Shown here piece after piece: positions 1 through 9,957 of a stretch of 21,768 nt of DNA. The position numbers were made by a program, and so were the translations under genes. The DNA lies in NCBI GenBank assembly GCA_003254885.1, contig QANT01009086.1, forward strand, positions 1-21,768, in the 5' to 3' direction. The notes beneath the pieces are model-generated. The model had not been told where the DNA came from and made no database searches. It saw nothing but the letters and a program-made list of their open reading frames with translations. Positions within the stretch are counted from its first letter, which is position 1. Every line of letters begins with the position of its first letter. The DNA is from Purshia tridentata (taxonomy: Eukaryota > Streptophyta > Magnoliopsida > Rosales > Rosaceae).

Positions 1-52
1 GAATTTTGAACCCATTTCAACGAAATTACAAGTTTTCCCCTCACTTTGAACC

Positions 53-110
53 TCCATATTTTTCAAACCGTAACTCCAAATGACGCATACTACGTGTCTA
101 CGAACTCGTG
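53..110 (-). repeat. Shared ~60-bp LTR block, edge-fragment copy
   Basis: On the minus strand it runs from CACGAGTTCGTAGACACG through GGAGTTACGGTTTGAAA. It matches blocks at 1810-1869, 16251-16310 and 20017-20076. A more diverged second version lies at about 180-260. Confidence 0.75.
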
Positions 111-137
111 AAGTCGAGCTCTACGCAACCATGTCAA

Positions 138-314
138 AGTCAACTCTAAACTCCGAGCAATTTAAAAAGTCAACCTTGAGCTCTTTTATCACGTTCATAA
201 CTTTCTAACCGGGGCTCTAAACGACCCATGCCGCATGTCAATGAACTCGTGAGCCCAAGACCTTCCTAACGGACCCAAGGTCAAAACTAGAATCTTGCTA
301 GACCCAAAAGTCAA
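138..314 (-). promoter_or_regulatory. Cluster of four W-box-like motifs, edge-fragment LTR
   Basis: The complement of TTGAC[C/T] occurs at 138-143, 168-173, 279-284 and 309-314, all near the LTR start. TTGAC[C/T] is the known WRKY-factor binding core. Function here is inference only. Confidence 0.35.
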
Positions 315-359
315 CGTTGGGCCCTATTTTAGTGTACTTAAAAGGTACGGGTCGTTACA

Positions 360-1345
360 CGTACGATACAACGAAATATGTTTCTTTCGGCTACAATGGA
401 AGTCAATATGTCAATGATGACTATTATGGATATACAACCGAGGGGCAATATGCCCACATGGAACCCCATGACCAATATCATTGTTATTCAGCCTACCCTT
501 ATCCATATGGTTATGTTGACACACTTGGGAGGTAATATAATGTTTTTAGCCCCAATATCAATTTTCTTCACCAGTGGAGGACTCTAGAAAAATTGAGGAG
601 GCAAAAAGGTTGGCTACTTACTGGGAAAATAAAGAGGGAAGGAAATCCTTTGAAGAAATCGGCAAAATCCTCTAAAAAGTATAAGAGGATTTATATCAAT
701 ATCAAATCACAAGCAGCCACCATAGCAGCAAAAGCAAAAGTCATGTGCTCAACTTTAAATGGAATTGGACCCCATCCTCCAGTCCTGAAAGATGAAGAAA
801 AATTAAAAGAGGACAAAAAAACTTCAGAGGGCTAAGAGGAATTCAAGGAGGAAGTGATATGTGCACAAAAAGTCACTTTTCCTTCCCTTGAAACCAATAT
901 TAATGTGGGGTCAAACTCCAAAGTTGATGAGTCACTATTTGAATGTCAAGAAGAAGTTGTTTCAACTTTGGCAAATATAGAGGCAGAAAAAGACCAATTT
1001 TTTCATGAAAATGAAAATATTTTGGTCGTACAAGAAGATGTAGGCACCAAGAATTGTAGTCAACTATGAAATTTGACATGGTGGTTGGGAACAAGGTCGA
1101 TTTTGAAAATTCATTTTCAGCTTAAATCACAAAATTTTATTTGGAGGTGATATTTGGTGGATATGCCACTGGGGGGCCAATGTTTTTCAACCTATTTGAA
1201 GGCTGAAAAATATTATTTTTACAACAAAGATCACTTTTGTTTGTTGTTCCATGGCCAACAAAAAGGTAATACTCAATTCAAAAATGAAAAGTTTTCAATG
1301 CTGGGAGTGAAACACGGCTGGCCACACCCATTCCCTCATGGTTAG
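360..1345 (+). pseudogene. Decayed coding-like region, unrecognised
   Basis: One plus frame stays largely open across about 1 kb, interrupted by stops near 536, 833, 1067 and 1343. Visible stretches are a Tyr/Gly-rich part (around 380-535), a Lys/Glu-rich part (about 700-1060, including EEKLKEDKK and EEVVSTLANIEAEKD) and a C-terminal part with KYYFYNKDHFCLLFHGQQKG. Near 594-680 a different frame reads more protein-like (EEAKRLATYWENKEGR), so at least one frameshift is likely. No intact start or conserved catalytic motif is seen. It may be an old retroelement ORF or a captured gene; no family can be assigned. Its 3' end lies inside the tandem-duplicated unit. Confidence 0.4.
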
Positions 1346-1581
1346 CTGCCCTTTCTCACTTGATTCTACTATTATTCTCTATATACATATATAATATATT
1401 TTGCATATTAGAATAAATGGGTCGTAGTTTGTTTTGGCCATAGTTGAGTTTAAAACAAAAAATGGGTTTGGCCATAAGTGGAAGTTGGAGGAAGACCACT
1501 TAGAACCTTACTCAATCTAAAAACAAAACAAAAAAACAATGGGGGCGTAACTGGAGGTTGGCTGCATGTTTTGTTACACAA
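1293..1581 (+). repeat. Tandem duplication, copy 1 (289 bp)
   Basis: It starts TTTCAATGCTGGGAGTG and ends TTTTGTTACACAA. The unit is repeated immediately after at 1582. The copies differ by a few substitutions and homopolymer length changes. The unit spans the C-terminal end of the decayed ORF plus a TA-rich stretch (about 1378-1410). Confidence 0.9.
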
Positions 1582-1611
1582 TTTCAATGCTGGGAGTGAA
1601 ACACGGCTGGC

Positions 1612-1616
1612 CACAC
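1612..1616. repeat. Target-site duplication CACAC (partner 3487-3491)
   Basis: CACAC directly flanks LTR-A on both sides. The uninterrupted tandem copy has a single CACAC at 1323-1327 in the same context (GGC-CACAC-CCATTCC). This fixes both ends of LTR-A to the base. Confidence 0.95.
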
Positions 1617-1721
1617 TGTAACACACCGTACTTTTCAAAGTGGTTTTGAAAAAGCTTTTTAAAGATTTTCGGGATTTTTTCTGGAAAAGTAAAACGTTTT
1701 GAAGGTTTTCAAATTTTAAAG

Positions 1722-1782
1722 TTGACTTTTAAAGTGGGGCAAAAAGTTGACTTTTTGTTCGGGAGGACTTTTCGCGTTGACC
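1722..1782 (+). promoter_or_regulatory. Cluster of three W-box-like motifs, LTR-A
   Basis: TTGACT occurs at 1722-1727 and 1747-1752, and TTGACC at 1777-1782, within 61 bases near the LTR start. The same arrangement occurs in LTR-B. WRKY binding is known for this core sequence; activity here is inferred. Confidence 0.35.
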
Positions 1783-1809
1783 TTGGGTTCGTTGGAAAGG
1801 TCTCGTCCT

Positions 1810-1869
1810 CACGAGTTCGTAGACACGAAGCACGCGTCAAACGGAGCTACGGTTTGAAAGTTACGGACG
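1810..1869 (+). repeat. Shared ~60-bp LTR block, LTR-A copy
   Basis: It runs from CACGAGTTCGTAGACACG through AAACGGAGCTACGGTTTG to TTACGGACG. Single-copy in LTR-A, and also present in LTR-B, LTR-C and the edge fragment. Confidence 0.8.
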
Positions 1870-3168
1870 TGTGGAGGCGCGTCCGGAGGCGGGCCGGCCT
1901 GGTCTTTAGCTTCCCGTGCTCGCGCCGCCTCCCTCTTCCCTCCGGTGGTGGTGTCTCCTCCCGAAACAGCCCAGAACGAAAAAACCAACTCGTGCACAGT
2001 GGAGTCGCGACGGCGATCGAGGCGATCCTGGCGACTTCGAGGCTCGCCGACCACCCATAATTCTTCCTCTCGTTGAGCCCGTCACGGTGGTGTCCTCCGA
2101 TCGTTCATCGGAGCGCTGTAGACGGCGAATTGAAGCCGTGAAGGCCGCGGCTTCTCCGGTGAAATTCAGACGTTTCCGGCCACCTTTTCCGTCGAGTGAG
2201 GTATGGTTTTCGATCCCCTCGACGTCCTCTTGAAGTCTGTGTGCTTGGTTTGAGCTTTAAGTGGTGGTTGTGTTTTACCCAGGTTAGGCAGCCACTGCCA
2301 CCACGGCTTTGCCGTGCGTGGTGGTCGTGTTTGGTGTCCTTTCGTGCCGTTCAGCCTCCCAAAAGCCTAGTAGGACCACCGGTGAGGTTGAGTGAGTTTC
2401 TTGGACCTTTCTTGTGTTTTGTTGGGGCCGGGCAGCCACTGTGTGTGGTGGTTCCCACCCGTTTCAATAGTTAAGGACCTGTTGTGAACTCTGTGTGTTT
2501 TGTTGCTTGGTTGTCTGGTCTTAGCAGGTACTTGGCTCGGGAATTGTATTTCCGATGCCGTTGTGCTGCCGGATTTTAGAATCCGAGCAAAGGAGCCACG
2601 AAGGGCGGTTCGGTTTTTTCGTGCGGAACACTGTGAGTGAACTCAAGATCAATTTATTTCAGTTCAGTTAATTTTCTGGTCCAGTTACTTGATTGCCTTG
2701 TGTGCTTTGTTGATTGTTGGCTGTTTGCTAGTTAAGGAGGGTTTGGAAATTAGGATTGAAGATCTCGAGGTGTTAAAGGTTAATTGAGGTTAAAGGCTTA
2801 AGTAAGAGATTGGAGTAACAGTGGGTATCAATTGAGGATTAAGTTGGATTCTAAATAAGGATCAGTGGTTATTGTTCGAGGATTAGTGGATCCCAGTTGG
2901 AGGATCTAGTTGGATCCCAAGTAAAGATCTCGTGGATTGTTTCGAGGTTATTTCAGTTTAGAGGTTGAATTGAGGATAATTTGAAGTATTACAGTTTGGC
3001 ACAGTGGAATTGATTGGTTAGAGGATTTGGTAATCAGGATAAGATTTGTGTTTGTGACTTGAGGATTGATTGTGTTTTGAGGCTTAAGATGGATTGTGAA
3101 TTGAGTATTTTATTTCAGTTAATTTGAGGGTTACAGTAGTTTTCACTCATACGAGCTCTAGTGAGCTT

Positions 3169-3192
3169 ACCGGGTTTGTGTGTAAACCCGGT
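3169..3192 (+). other. Conserved stem-loop in LTR-A
   Basis: ACCGGGTTT, a 6-base loop, then AAACCCGGT form a perfect 9-bp stem. LTR-B has the equivalent stem at 17556-17578 with a different loop. It lies about 300 bases before the LTR end. Confidence 0.6.
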
Positions 3193-3374
3193 ACACCTGT
3201 GGTTGGGTGCAGAGTTTTGGTTTTGCAGGTGAGAAAGCTGAGGAGGCAGTGGAGAGAAGACGAGGCAATGGGACCAGCCGCAGTTTCAGAAAACTTATTT
3301 TACAGTTTTATTTTCGTGTAAAAGATTTTACACTTGGTTTTATGTGAATTGTTTTGTAAAGTTACAGTGATTTC

Positions 3375-3380
3375 AATAAA
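3375..3380 (+). terminator. Candidate polyadenylation signal, LTR-A
   Basis: AATAAA about 105 bases before the LTR end, a normal place for an LTR poly(A) signal. LTR-B has AGTAAA at the matching place. Confidence 0.45.
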
Positions 3381-3747
3381 TTATTTTATATTCATGGCTC
3401 ACAGTTTCAGAAAAAGGGCCCACAGGAAACAGTTTTAGTTTTCAGGTTCAGTTAGTGTTCACGTGCCCAAGGGTCGGGGCGTGACACACACCCATTCCCT
3501 CATGGTTAGCGGCCCTTTCTCACTTGATTCTACTATTATTCTCTATATACATATATAATATATTTTGCATATTAGAATGAATGGGCTGTAGTTTGTTTTG
3601 GCCATAGTTGAGTTTAAAAAAAAAAAATGGGTTTGGCCATAAGTGGAAGTTGGAGGAAGACCACTTAGAACCTTACTCAATCTAAAAACTAAACAAAAAA
3701 AACAATGGGGCCGTAACTGGAGGTTGGCTGCATGTTTTGTTACACAA

Positions 3748-5181
3748 ACTTATAGAATAAATGGGAGGATTAATTGATTGGACGTGAGAATTGGAAGATT
3801 GCTACGGGTTTGTGTAGTTGTTTTTGGCAAAAGCTTAATGGTTGAGATTCCCTCTCAAAACTCTGGCCCTCTCAAAGCTTCCGCACTCTTTAAATGCCGA
3901 TACTCACCAAGCTCGAACCATTGCTCTCTCACTCTTTGGTTCTTTATACTCTAGCTCTCTCTCTCTCTCTCTCTCCCTCTCTCCCCCTCTAAGATCAGTT
4001 CAAGATGAACAACTGAGCAAGGATAGCATGCCTTGTAGTCGATATTATCTCTCTAATTTTTCAGCAAACCGTCTTCGATCGCAAAAGATAATTTTCAGTG
4101 GCCAACATGCTATCGGTGGGGAGCATCCTTTTCAGCGGACCATCATTTTCGACAAACTAGCTTTGGACTAAATACCTCTAACCAAGACTAAACTCCAAAT
4201 CCATACAAAGAAAACGGCCAAAAATATGGAAGCCATACATGTCAAGACTAGCTTTCCAACTTTAGCCGAGAATCACTCAAACGAGAACCACCTTCTTTTA
4301 CGGAGAACTTAATGTCCAAGAACAATGGAGGGGCATGCCGAGACTCACTTTCAATTTGACCTTTCAACTCCAACATGAAATTTGTTTTCTCTCACGGCCA
4401 AGAGTGCTATACAAAGAAGAAAAGGTTCACTCCGCTCGAGACTCACTCTCAAGCTCCGACTGAGACAATCTCTTGCAGTCCAGTATCTTCAATGAATAAG
4501 CCTTATGGCCGAGAAATGCCTTTGAAAAATATCATTTTTTGCAAAGACAACAGTCAAGATCGCTGCACATCGAGAAGTCTTAAAGGGCAAAGAAAATTGA
4601 GAGAGAAAGTACATGCTGAGATTGCTATCTCCAGTCAAGAATTACTCTCACTCTGGCCATTGCTCCAACTTCTGTTGGTATTACTATCGCTATGGCCGAG
4701 AATAAATTTCTAGCTACGGTCGAGATAACTCCTAGTTTGGTTTTCGGTGGAGAAGTGTTAATAGCCAAGACTACAACCGAGATTGAAATCATCAAACTAA
4801 AAGGAAGGAAAAGTCTCCATTTTCAGCTGGAAGTAAAGACGGTTGAAAGCTAGTTTGACTAAGGTCAACTCATGAACTTCTTCTACGGGTTTCGACATTT
4901 GTATTTTGGTGGAGTGGGTTTTGAAGAACTCTATTTAATGCTTGAAATATCAGGACTTATGAGAAAATATTACATCAGCATTGGCAAAAAGGGAAACAGA
5001 AGGAAAGGTTTATGGGTCGAGGTCTCTAGGCTTGGTTTGAATCCTCTCTCATTGGGTTTATATCTACAAAGGGACATGAAAGTCATCACCATCTTTGGGC
5101 ATGAGGTCACTGGCATCAAGGACTTCAACAACTAGTTTGATCATTGCAGTTGTGTTTAATAGTAAGACTCGACTAAAGAAT
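3748..5181. other. Unassigned spacer, no supportable gene
   Basis: Short open frames (for example 3842-4171, 4375-4713, 4872-5135) show no recognisable motif. The stretch repeatedly uses the phrase GGCCGAG with loosely repeated phrases such as GACTCACTTTC and GACTCACTCTC, resembling a decayed LTR or leader of another element. No ends or target duplications could be found. Confidence 0.4.
3954..3990 (+). repeat. CT microsatellite
   Basis: A nearly pure CT run grading into CCCTCTCTCCCCCTCT. Confidence 0.9.
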
Positions 5182-5591
5182 GGGTATATAGTCATTTTTC
5201 TTTCCAAACTTTTACACTTGTATCAATTTGCTCCTCGACTTCTAATTTGGAAAATTAAGGACTTTGATTTTTTCAATTTTGCTAATTAAGGACTTTTCGT
5301 CAATTTATACATTTTTCATCCAAATTTAGTAGGAAATGAAGGAGAGAAAATGGTGCATGAGGAAAAAAATAGTAAAGTATGAATGAAAGTGACCATTTTG
5401 CCCTAAAAAAGGACTCTATGTGATTGACACATGGTGCTATAAAAATATAAATTTGGATGAAAAATGTGTAAATTGACAGAAAAGTCCTCAATTGACTGGA
5501 AATGTCAGAATCCTTAATTTTTCAAATTAGAAGTCTGGAGAGCAAATTGATACAAGTGTAATAGTCTAGGGAGTAAAATGGCTATTCACCC
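5182..5591. mobile_element. MITE with ~145-bp terminal inverted repeats
   Basis: The left end (5182-5328, starting GGGTATATAGTCATTTT) and the inverted right end (5448-5591, starting GGGTGAATAGCCATTTT) match through TTACACTTGTATCAATTTGC, ACTTCTAATTTG, AATTAAGGA and ACATTTTTCATCCAAATTTA. About 120 bases of unique A/T-rich sequence lie between. There is no coding capacity. Long inverted repeats of this kind suggest a Mutator-like non-autonomous element. The expected 9-bp target duplication is only weakly visible (CTAAAGAAT left, GCTTAGAAT right), so the superfamily is tentative. Confidence 0.85.
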
Positions 5592-7305
5592 GCTTAGAAT
5601 TTTATGGTCTTATGCATGAGTATTAAGTGGAGAGGGAGAGAAAGAAAGGTGGTGGAGGTGCGGTATTCATTTTGGAGTAAAGATAGAAACAAATGAGAAA
5701 GGGAGGGGTTGTTTGGTGCTGGTGAGGTGGCCTTTTGGATCTAGTTTTGATGGAGAAAAATTTGGTGGGTAAATTTGTGCTTTTTTGGATATATATATAT
5801 ATATATATAATATTAATTTATGTGTATGTATACATATTCATTTTGGGCAATAACTTGTTCTTTTCGGTTAGAGTAGAATTAAAAGAATTTGAGCCTAGCT
5901 AGGTGGGGGCATACCAAGAAGTGAATAGTCAAAAAGGATTTTGATGGTTTGCTGTTTTTGGTGTTCTCTGAAGTAGAAATTGTGCGGGTCTTGGAATGAG
6001 AATCTTCTCCAAGTATGAATTTATAGTCTTTGGAAGAAAAAATTAAGGACTTGTTTAATTCCTTAATCTTGGGCTGCATAAGCCGAAGCTAAAGGAATTG
6101 GGGGGCATTGTTTGTACCCTTTTAAATTTTTTGAATTTAAAATGCTTGTTTAAAATTCTTATCTTCAGCTAATGGGATGGGCTGAATCTAAAGGGTTGGA
6201 AACAATATTGAGACTTCTCACATAAGTGGATTTATATATATATTAATGTTCCCCAGAAGTGTTGTATGTAGAAGGCATGGGCAAAAGATAGCATATAGTC
6301 TTGGTTGGTGAGCCCATCATCATCATCACTTTTTATATTTTGAAGTGAAGCTTTACTGGGAGAAAGAGACGAGAAACTCTAGTTAATGAAGCGTTTAGCC
6401 AAGCCAAAGCCTTTTAGCTTAATATGTTTGCAGCCCAGAAAGGTTACTCAGTTCATTAGCCCAATCTTATCCTATTCTTCATTCATCTATAGCTGGCCCA
6501 CTACTCAAAAGTTCTCAACAGCTGTTTACTTACCCCCAAAAGTAAATCACTCACAGCCACACACTTGGCTACCAAGACTTATGGGCAGCTACAATGCGAT
6601 TATCAAGTACCTCTCTCCAACACAAAAAACTAAAATTACTCACACAATGTGAATCCTTTCAATTCTCAGCAGTTTTCTGCACTGTTCATATTTTCTTGTA
6701 CTTTTTAATTGATTACTAGGAATCCAAAAGTAGCTCTATAGATTTTTTGCACTTTTATTTCATTTTTGTCTAGTAGTTTTATTCATTCAAGCACTTGATA
6801 AAGATTCTGTGGTTAGTGAGAACCAGTTTGGAAAGACCACATATTGACATGATAGTGAAACAATAAAAAAAAAAAATGTGTCAATAATGTGATCTTGTAA
6901 AGGTTATTCATCCAGTTACATCAAGACCATGTCTCTGCAGTCAATTGCAACAAGGCATTTGGTTCTACAAAATGATGGACTATCACCATAGAATGACTAA
7001 ACTAAGAGTATAGTTCCAAGAGTTTCAAATTTGAGCCAGCTAGCAGTCTGGACTTAGCAAAGATTAACTCTGGGCCTAGCTTCTTGGGCTTAATTTAGCT
7101 TCTACACAATATAATGTTATGTGCAATGAATCGAATGCACAGTGGTTCAACATAAAAAAATATGTCCTAAGTGAGAAAGTAGTGCAAAAAAGCTTTATAT
7201 CCTTAATTAACATCAACTTACCCAAGAATTCTTGGCAAAAAAAAGAAAAAAGTGAGCAATTAAAGAATTAATTAGGGGGGTAAGAAACTTACAAAGACAA
7301 AAAAG
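5592..7305. other. A/T-rich spacer, no supportable gene
   Basis: Only short frames without family motifs are seen (for example 5879-6079 minus, 6386-6652 plus). It holds an AT microsatellite, a CAT run near 6314 and an A-run near 6866. It may include 3' flank of the phytocyanin remnant, which reads toward it. Confidence 0.5.
5789..5809. repeat. AT microsatellite
   Basis: About ten AT dinucleotides in a row. Confidence 0.9.
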
Positions 7306-7688
7306 TTAGAAGAGAAAGAGCCTAAGGAATGAGATGATTAAAAGGATAAGAGTTGTAGAAGAGATGGAAGCAGGTGCAGGCAGTGCACTAACTAAAGCAT
7401 CATTATTATTGTTATAACCTTGTGATGAATTGTCTGTTGCATTATTCTAGTTATTGTTTGGTGGAGGTTTTGGTGGGCTTGCTATCTCCAAGACTTTGAC
7501 AATAATCCTCTGGCCTCTCTTAGAGTGTCCAACAACCACACTAATGAAATAGAACAAACCAGGTCAGTCCAATATCACCACTGTGTAACCATTAGTGGAG
7601 ACGAAAATGGGATGGTTCGAATGGCATTTCTTGTACTCCTTTGTGGTCACCACCATTACAGAGTCTGTGTTCTCCTTGTAATGGAAAT
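7306..7688 (-). pseudogene. Phytocyanin / early-nodulin-like protein, second exon, broken
   Basis: On the minus strand the frame from about 7688 reads as the C-terminal two-thirds of a plastocyanin-like domain: FHYKENTDSVMVVTTKEY, KKCHSNHPIFVSTNGYTVVI, then PGLFYFISVVVGH and GQRIIVKVLE. A short PPKPPP linker, an Asn-rich stretch and a hydrophobic tail (LILLIISFLRLFLF) ending at TAA (7306-7308) follow, as in GPI-anchored early-nodulin-like proteins. These are extracellular plasma-membrane proteins, and many lack copper ligands. An AG acceptor (ACTCAG) precedes the exon, matching the usual two-exon gene. Two stops interrupt the frame: TGA at 7564-7566 (where Arg is usual) and TAG at 7448-7450. 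The second disulfide Cys of the GHC motif is Ser. Exon 1 with the signal peptide was not found upstream to 8888. A decayed host gene copy is most likely. Confidence 0.8.
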
Positions 7689-8888
7689 CTGAGTCCATAT
7701 GCAAACACTCATCAATTTGTAAGTCTGTACTTCATTTATGGGTTTTCATTCCATTTTAGTAGTCTTATATTTTCAAAATTTTTTCCCTCAACTTGCATAC
7801 TGTTCATTTTATTTTTCGTTTCTAGTACTTGATTTTGCTCATATCTACTTTTTGTTTTGTCTTTATTATATTTTAATATTATCATGTCCCAAAATAGGGC
7901 CGAGAAGTTTTCAGACAAAACAGCCGCCACGTTAATAGAATGACTAGTAAATCAAAAAGATTTTTTGAAGGTCGCAAAAGAAAAGCTGTGGAAATTTTTT
8001 TTCTTTTTATTCCATCAACATTAAAGCCACTCACTTAACTTCCCCAACATGTAAACCATTGAGAACAAAGTAAGTATATGTTGAAAGCAAAGAAATGATT
8101 TGTGAACCCAAATCAAGATTTAAAAACTAAAATCCTTTCGGTAAGAAATAGGCCCTATTTCAAACCAACTTGAAGACAAGCTCCCTTTTGGAAATCAAGA
8201 GTTTGTGGGAGTTTAAGAAGTCTTTCAAAGTCAAGGGTTTCGAAAAGTCGTTCTCTTATAAAATAAGAAATCCTTTTTCAAATTTAAAGCAAAAGCCAGA
8301 AGAAACAACAAAGGAGTATGAACTAAGGTAAAGGTGAAACTAAGTAAACGGAACTAGTTACTCACTTGACAATCGATGGATCCTCCTCCTCACTCATCTA
8401 GCCGTGGAGTGAAGCAAACGGTGAAGCAGGGTTTGAAATGTTAGATCCTGACGCCATCCTTACTCTCCCCAAATTAGTGTCTGGGGTACCTGCAAAAGAG
8501 TCTATGTAGGGGTAAGTATCACCAAAATAGCTGATCACTTGCTTGCTACCCCAAAAACTTTTTTACACACAGTAAGGTACTTGATACTAAAAATAAGGAT
8601 TTCGAGAAAACACACGTAAAAACATTGAGTCAGGCACAAAAAACAAGTCAGTACGTTCTTAGAATTTCTAGAAATTACGTAGCAATTAAACAGATAACAA
8701 AATAAGGAACAAGTCCACAGTCAACATCAAAACAATTGATAACACAATTAATTAGCAAATCTTAAGATATTCACTGATTCAAATCTATTTATAAATCAAT
8801 ATTCCAAATTAATCCATGCGTGAACATGCAACGTGCATGGTGTTGTGCAAGCATACCTGACTTGAAGCACACAACAACCATAATCTTT
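7689..8888. other. Unassigned spacer, possible decayed element
   Basis: No gene can be supported. On the minus strand near 8400-8457 a short Ser/Pro-rich frame (MASGSNISNPASPFASLHG) ends at a stop; its meaning is unknown. The junction with Tat/Ogre pol homology lies close to 8889. Between 7689 and there neither phytocyanin exon 1 nor reverse transcriptase/RNase H sequence could be recognised. Confidence 0.4.
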
Positions 8889-9957
8889 ATGAACTCTAGC
8901 CTTTGTGGTGCACATCAGGCTGGGCACAAAATGAGATGGTTAATCCACAAGCATGGATACTATTGGCCAGAAATCCTAAAAGATTTTATTGAGTTTGCAA
9001 AGGCATGTGCCTTGCCAAATGCGTGGCCCAATCCAAAGGGTTAGGGCCATGGCCTTATACCTAATTATCAAACCATGGCCTTTTCGAGGATGGGATATGG
9101 ATATAATCAGTAAGATATTATTAGGGTCAAGTAAAGGACATCAATTCATCTTAGTAGCTATTGACTATTTTACTAAGTGGGTGGGGGCTGAACCTTTGAA
9201 GAAAGTGACTCACATTGAAGTCATCCAATTCATCAAAGAAAGAATCATTCACAGGCTTGAACTGCTAGAAACAATTATTACCAATCACGGCAAGATGTTC
9301 ATTGCAAGGCAAATGGTGACCTTCTCCAAAGAACAAGGTTTCGTGTTGCAACATTCAACATTGTATTATGCGCAGGTGAATGGGCAAGCCGAGGCAAGTA
9401 ACACGATTCTAAAAGCCCTAATTCAAAAAATAGTGAAGAAAGGCCAAAGACTTGGCATAAGAAGTTATCTACAACACTATGGGCATTCAGAACTTCTAAG
9501 CGTACAGCGACTAGAACTACACCATATGCTCTGACATATGGCCATAACACTGTATTACCTTTGGAATTGGCAGTGAGATAACTAAGGGTAGCCTAATAGC
9601 ACAATCTCATGGCCGGGGATTATGGCCAAGCAATGTTACAAGAATTAGAAGACTTGGATGACAAGTGTCTCGTCGCACTTGATAGGATTCAAGTCCAAAA
9701 GATGAAGGTGGCAAAGGCTTATGATAAGAAACGAGGCACAAAATGTTTGCTCAAGGTGAGATGGTCTGGAAGGCTATTTTATCAATTGGGAAGAAATTGC
9801 GTGAAAAAGGAAAATGGTCAGAGTCATAGGAAGGACCATTCTTGGTCGAGCGAGTTTTAGGGTATGGCGTTTACCAATTAATGAGTTTAAATGAGATTCA
9901 CATGAGGCACCAATTAATGGTCAGTTCTTAAAAAAGTATCAGCCAAACACATGGTAA
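8889..9957 (+). pseudogene. Retrotransposon pol: integrase to pol C-terminus, broken
   Basis: The zinc-binding HHCC module starts at GAHQAGHKMRWLIHKHGYYW; its Cys pair is split by a frameshift near 9003-9014. The catalytic core follows in the next frame: first Asp in GWDMDI at 9100-9102; the second-Asp position (ITNHG) is Asn at 9283-9285; the Glu of GQAEASN is at 9391-9393, giving the canonical 35-residue spacing. Further frame changes occur near 9450 (before the part reading TPYALTYGH) and near 9745 (before the part reading EMVWKAIL). A TAG at 9827-9829 sits where Trp normally precedes GPF. The pol terminus is recognisable as APINGQFLKKYQPNTW, ending at TAA 9955-9957. Integrase would insert element cDNA into the host chromosome; this copy cannot. 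Confidence 0.9.

Larger units (their letters stand above)
1..359 (-). mobile_element. Long LTR, terminal 359 bp, minus orientation, cut by window edge
   Basis: Read on the minus strand this begins TGTAACGACCCGTACC and aligns along its length with the first ~360 bases of LTR-C at 15979. Shared landmarks include TTGACTTTTTAAATT, GACTTTGACATGGTTG and the block CACGAGTTCGTAGACACG. The TG end lies at base 359. The other end and the target duplication lie outside the window, so it cannot be told whether this is a solo LTR or part of a full element. It contains both versions of the ~60-bp internal block described for LTR-C. Confidence 0.8.
1617..3486 (+). mobile_element. LTR-A, solo LTR (1870 bp)
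   Basis: It begins TGTAACACACCGTACTTTTC and ends GGGTCGGGGCGTGACA, with a perfect 5-bp target duplication. There is no internal domain, primer-binding site or second LTR, so it is a solo LTR. The order is W-box-like cluster, shared 60-bp block, GC-rich leader (about 1870-2240), G/A-rich middle, a stem-loop at 3169 and an AATAAA at 3375. LTR-B (17253-20270, opposite strand) is the same family. LTR-A lacks about 150 bp near the GC-rich leader and roughly 0.9 kb that in B holds the hairpin array. Lineage is probably Ty3/gypsy from LTR size and style, but no coding part proves it. Confidence 0.88.
1582..3747 (+). repeat. Tandem duplication, copy 2, split by LTR-A
   Basis: Bases 1582-1616 plus 3492-3747 reconstitute the same unit (about 291 bp). 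Bases 1617-3491 are the inserted solo LTR and its second target-site copy. Copy 1 supplies the uninterrupted empty site. Confidence 0.9.

Noticed and set aside
1916..2474. Open frames of 105 and 92 residues
   Set aside because: They fall in the GC-rich leader and middle of LTR-A and are not conserved in LTR-B.
1617..3486. LTR-A as a DNA transposon, because its ends are similar when inverted (TGTAACACACCG / TGTCACGCCCCG)
   Set aside because: The similarity is short and imperfect. TG...CA ends, a 5-bp target duplication, large size and a poly(A) signal fit a solo LTR better.
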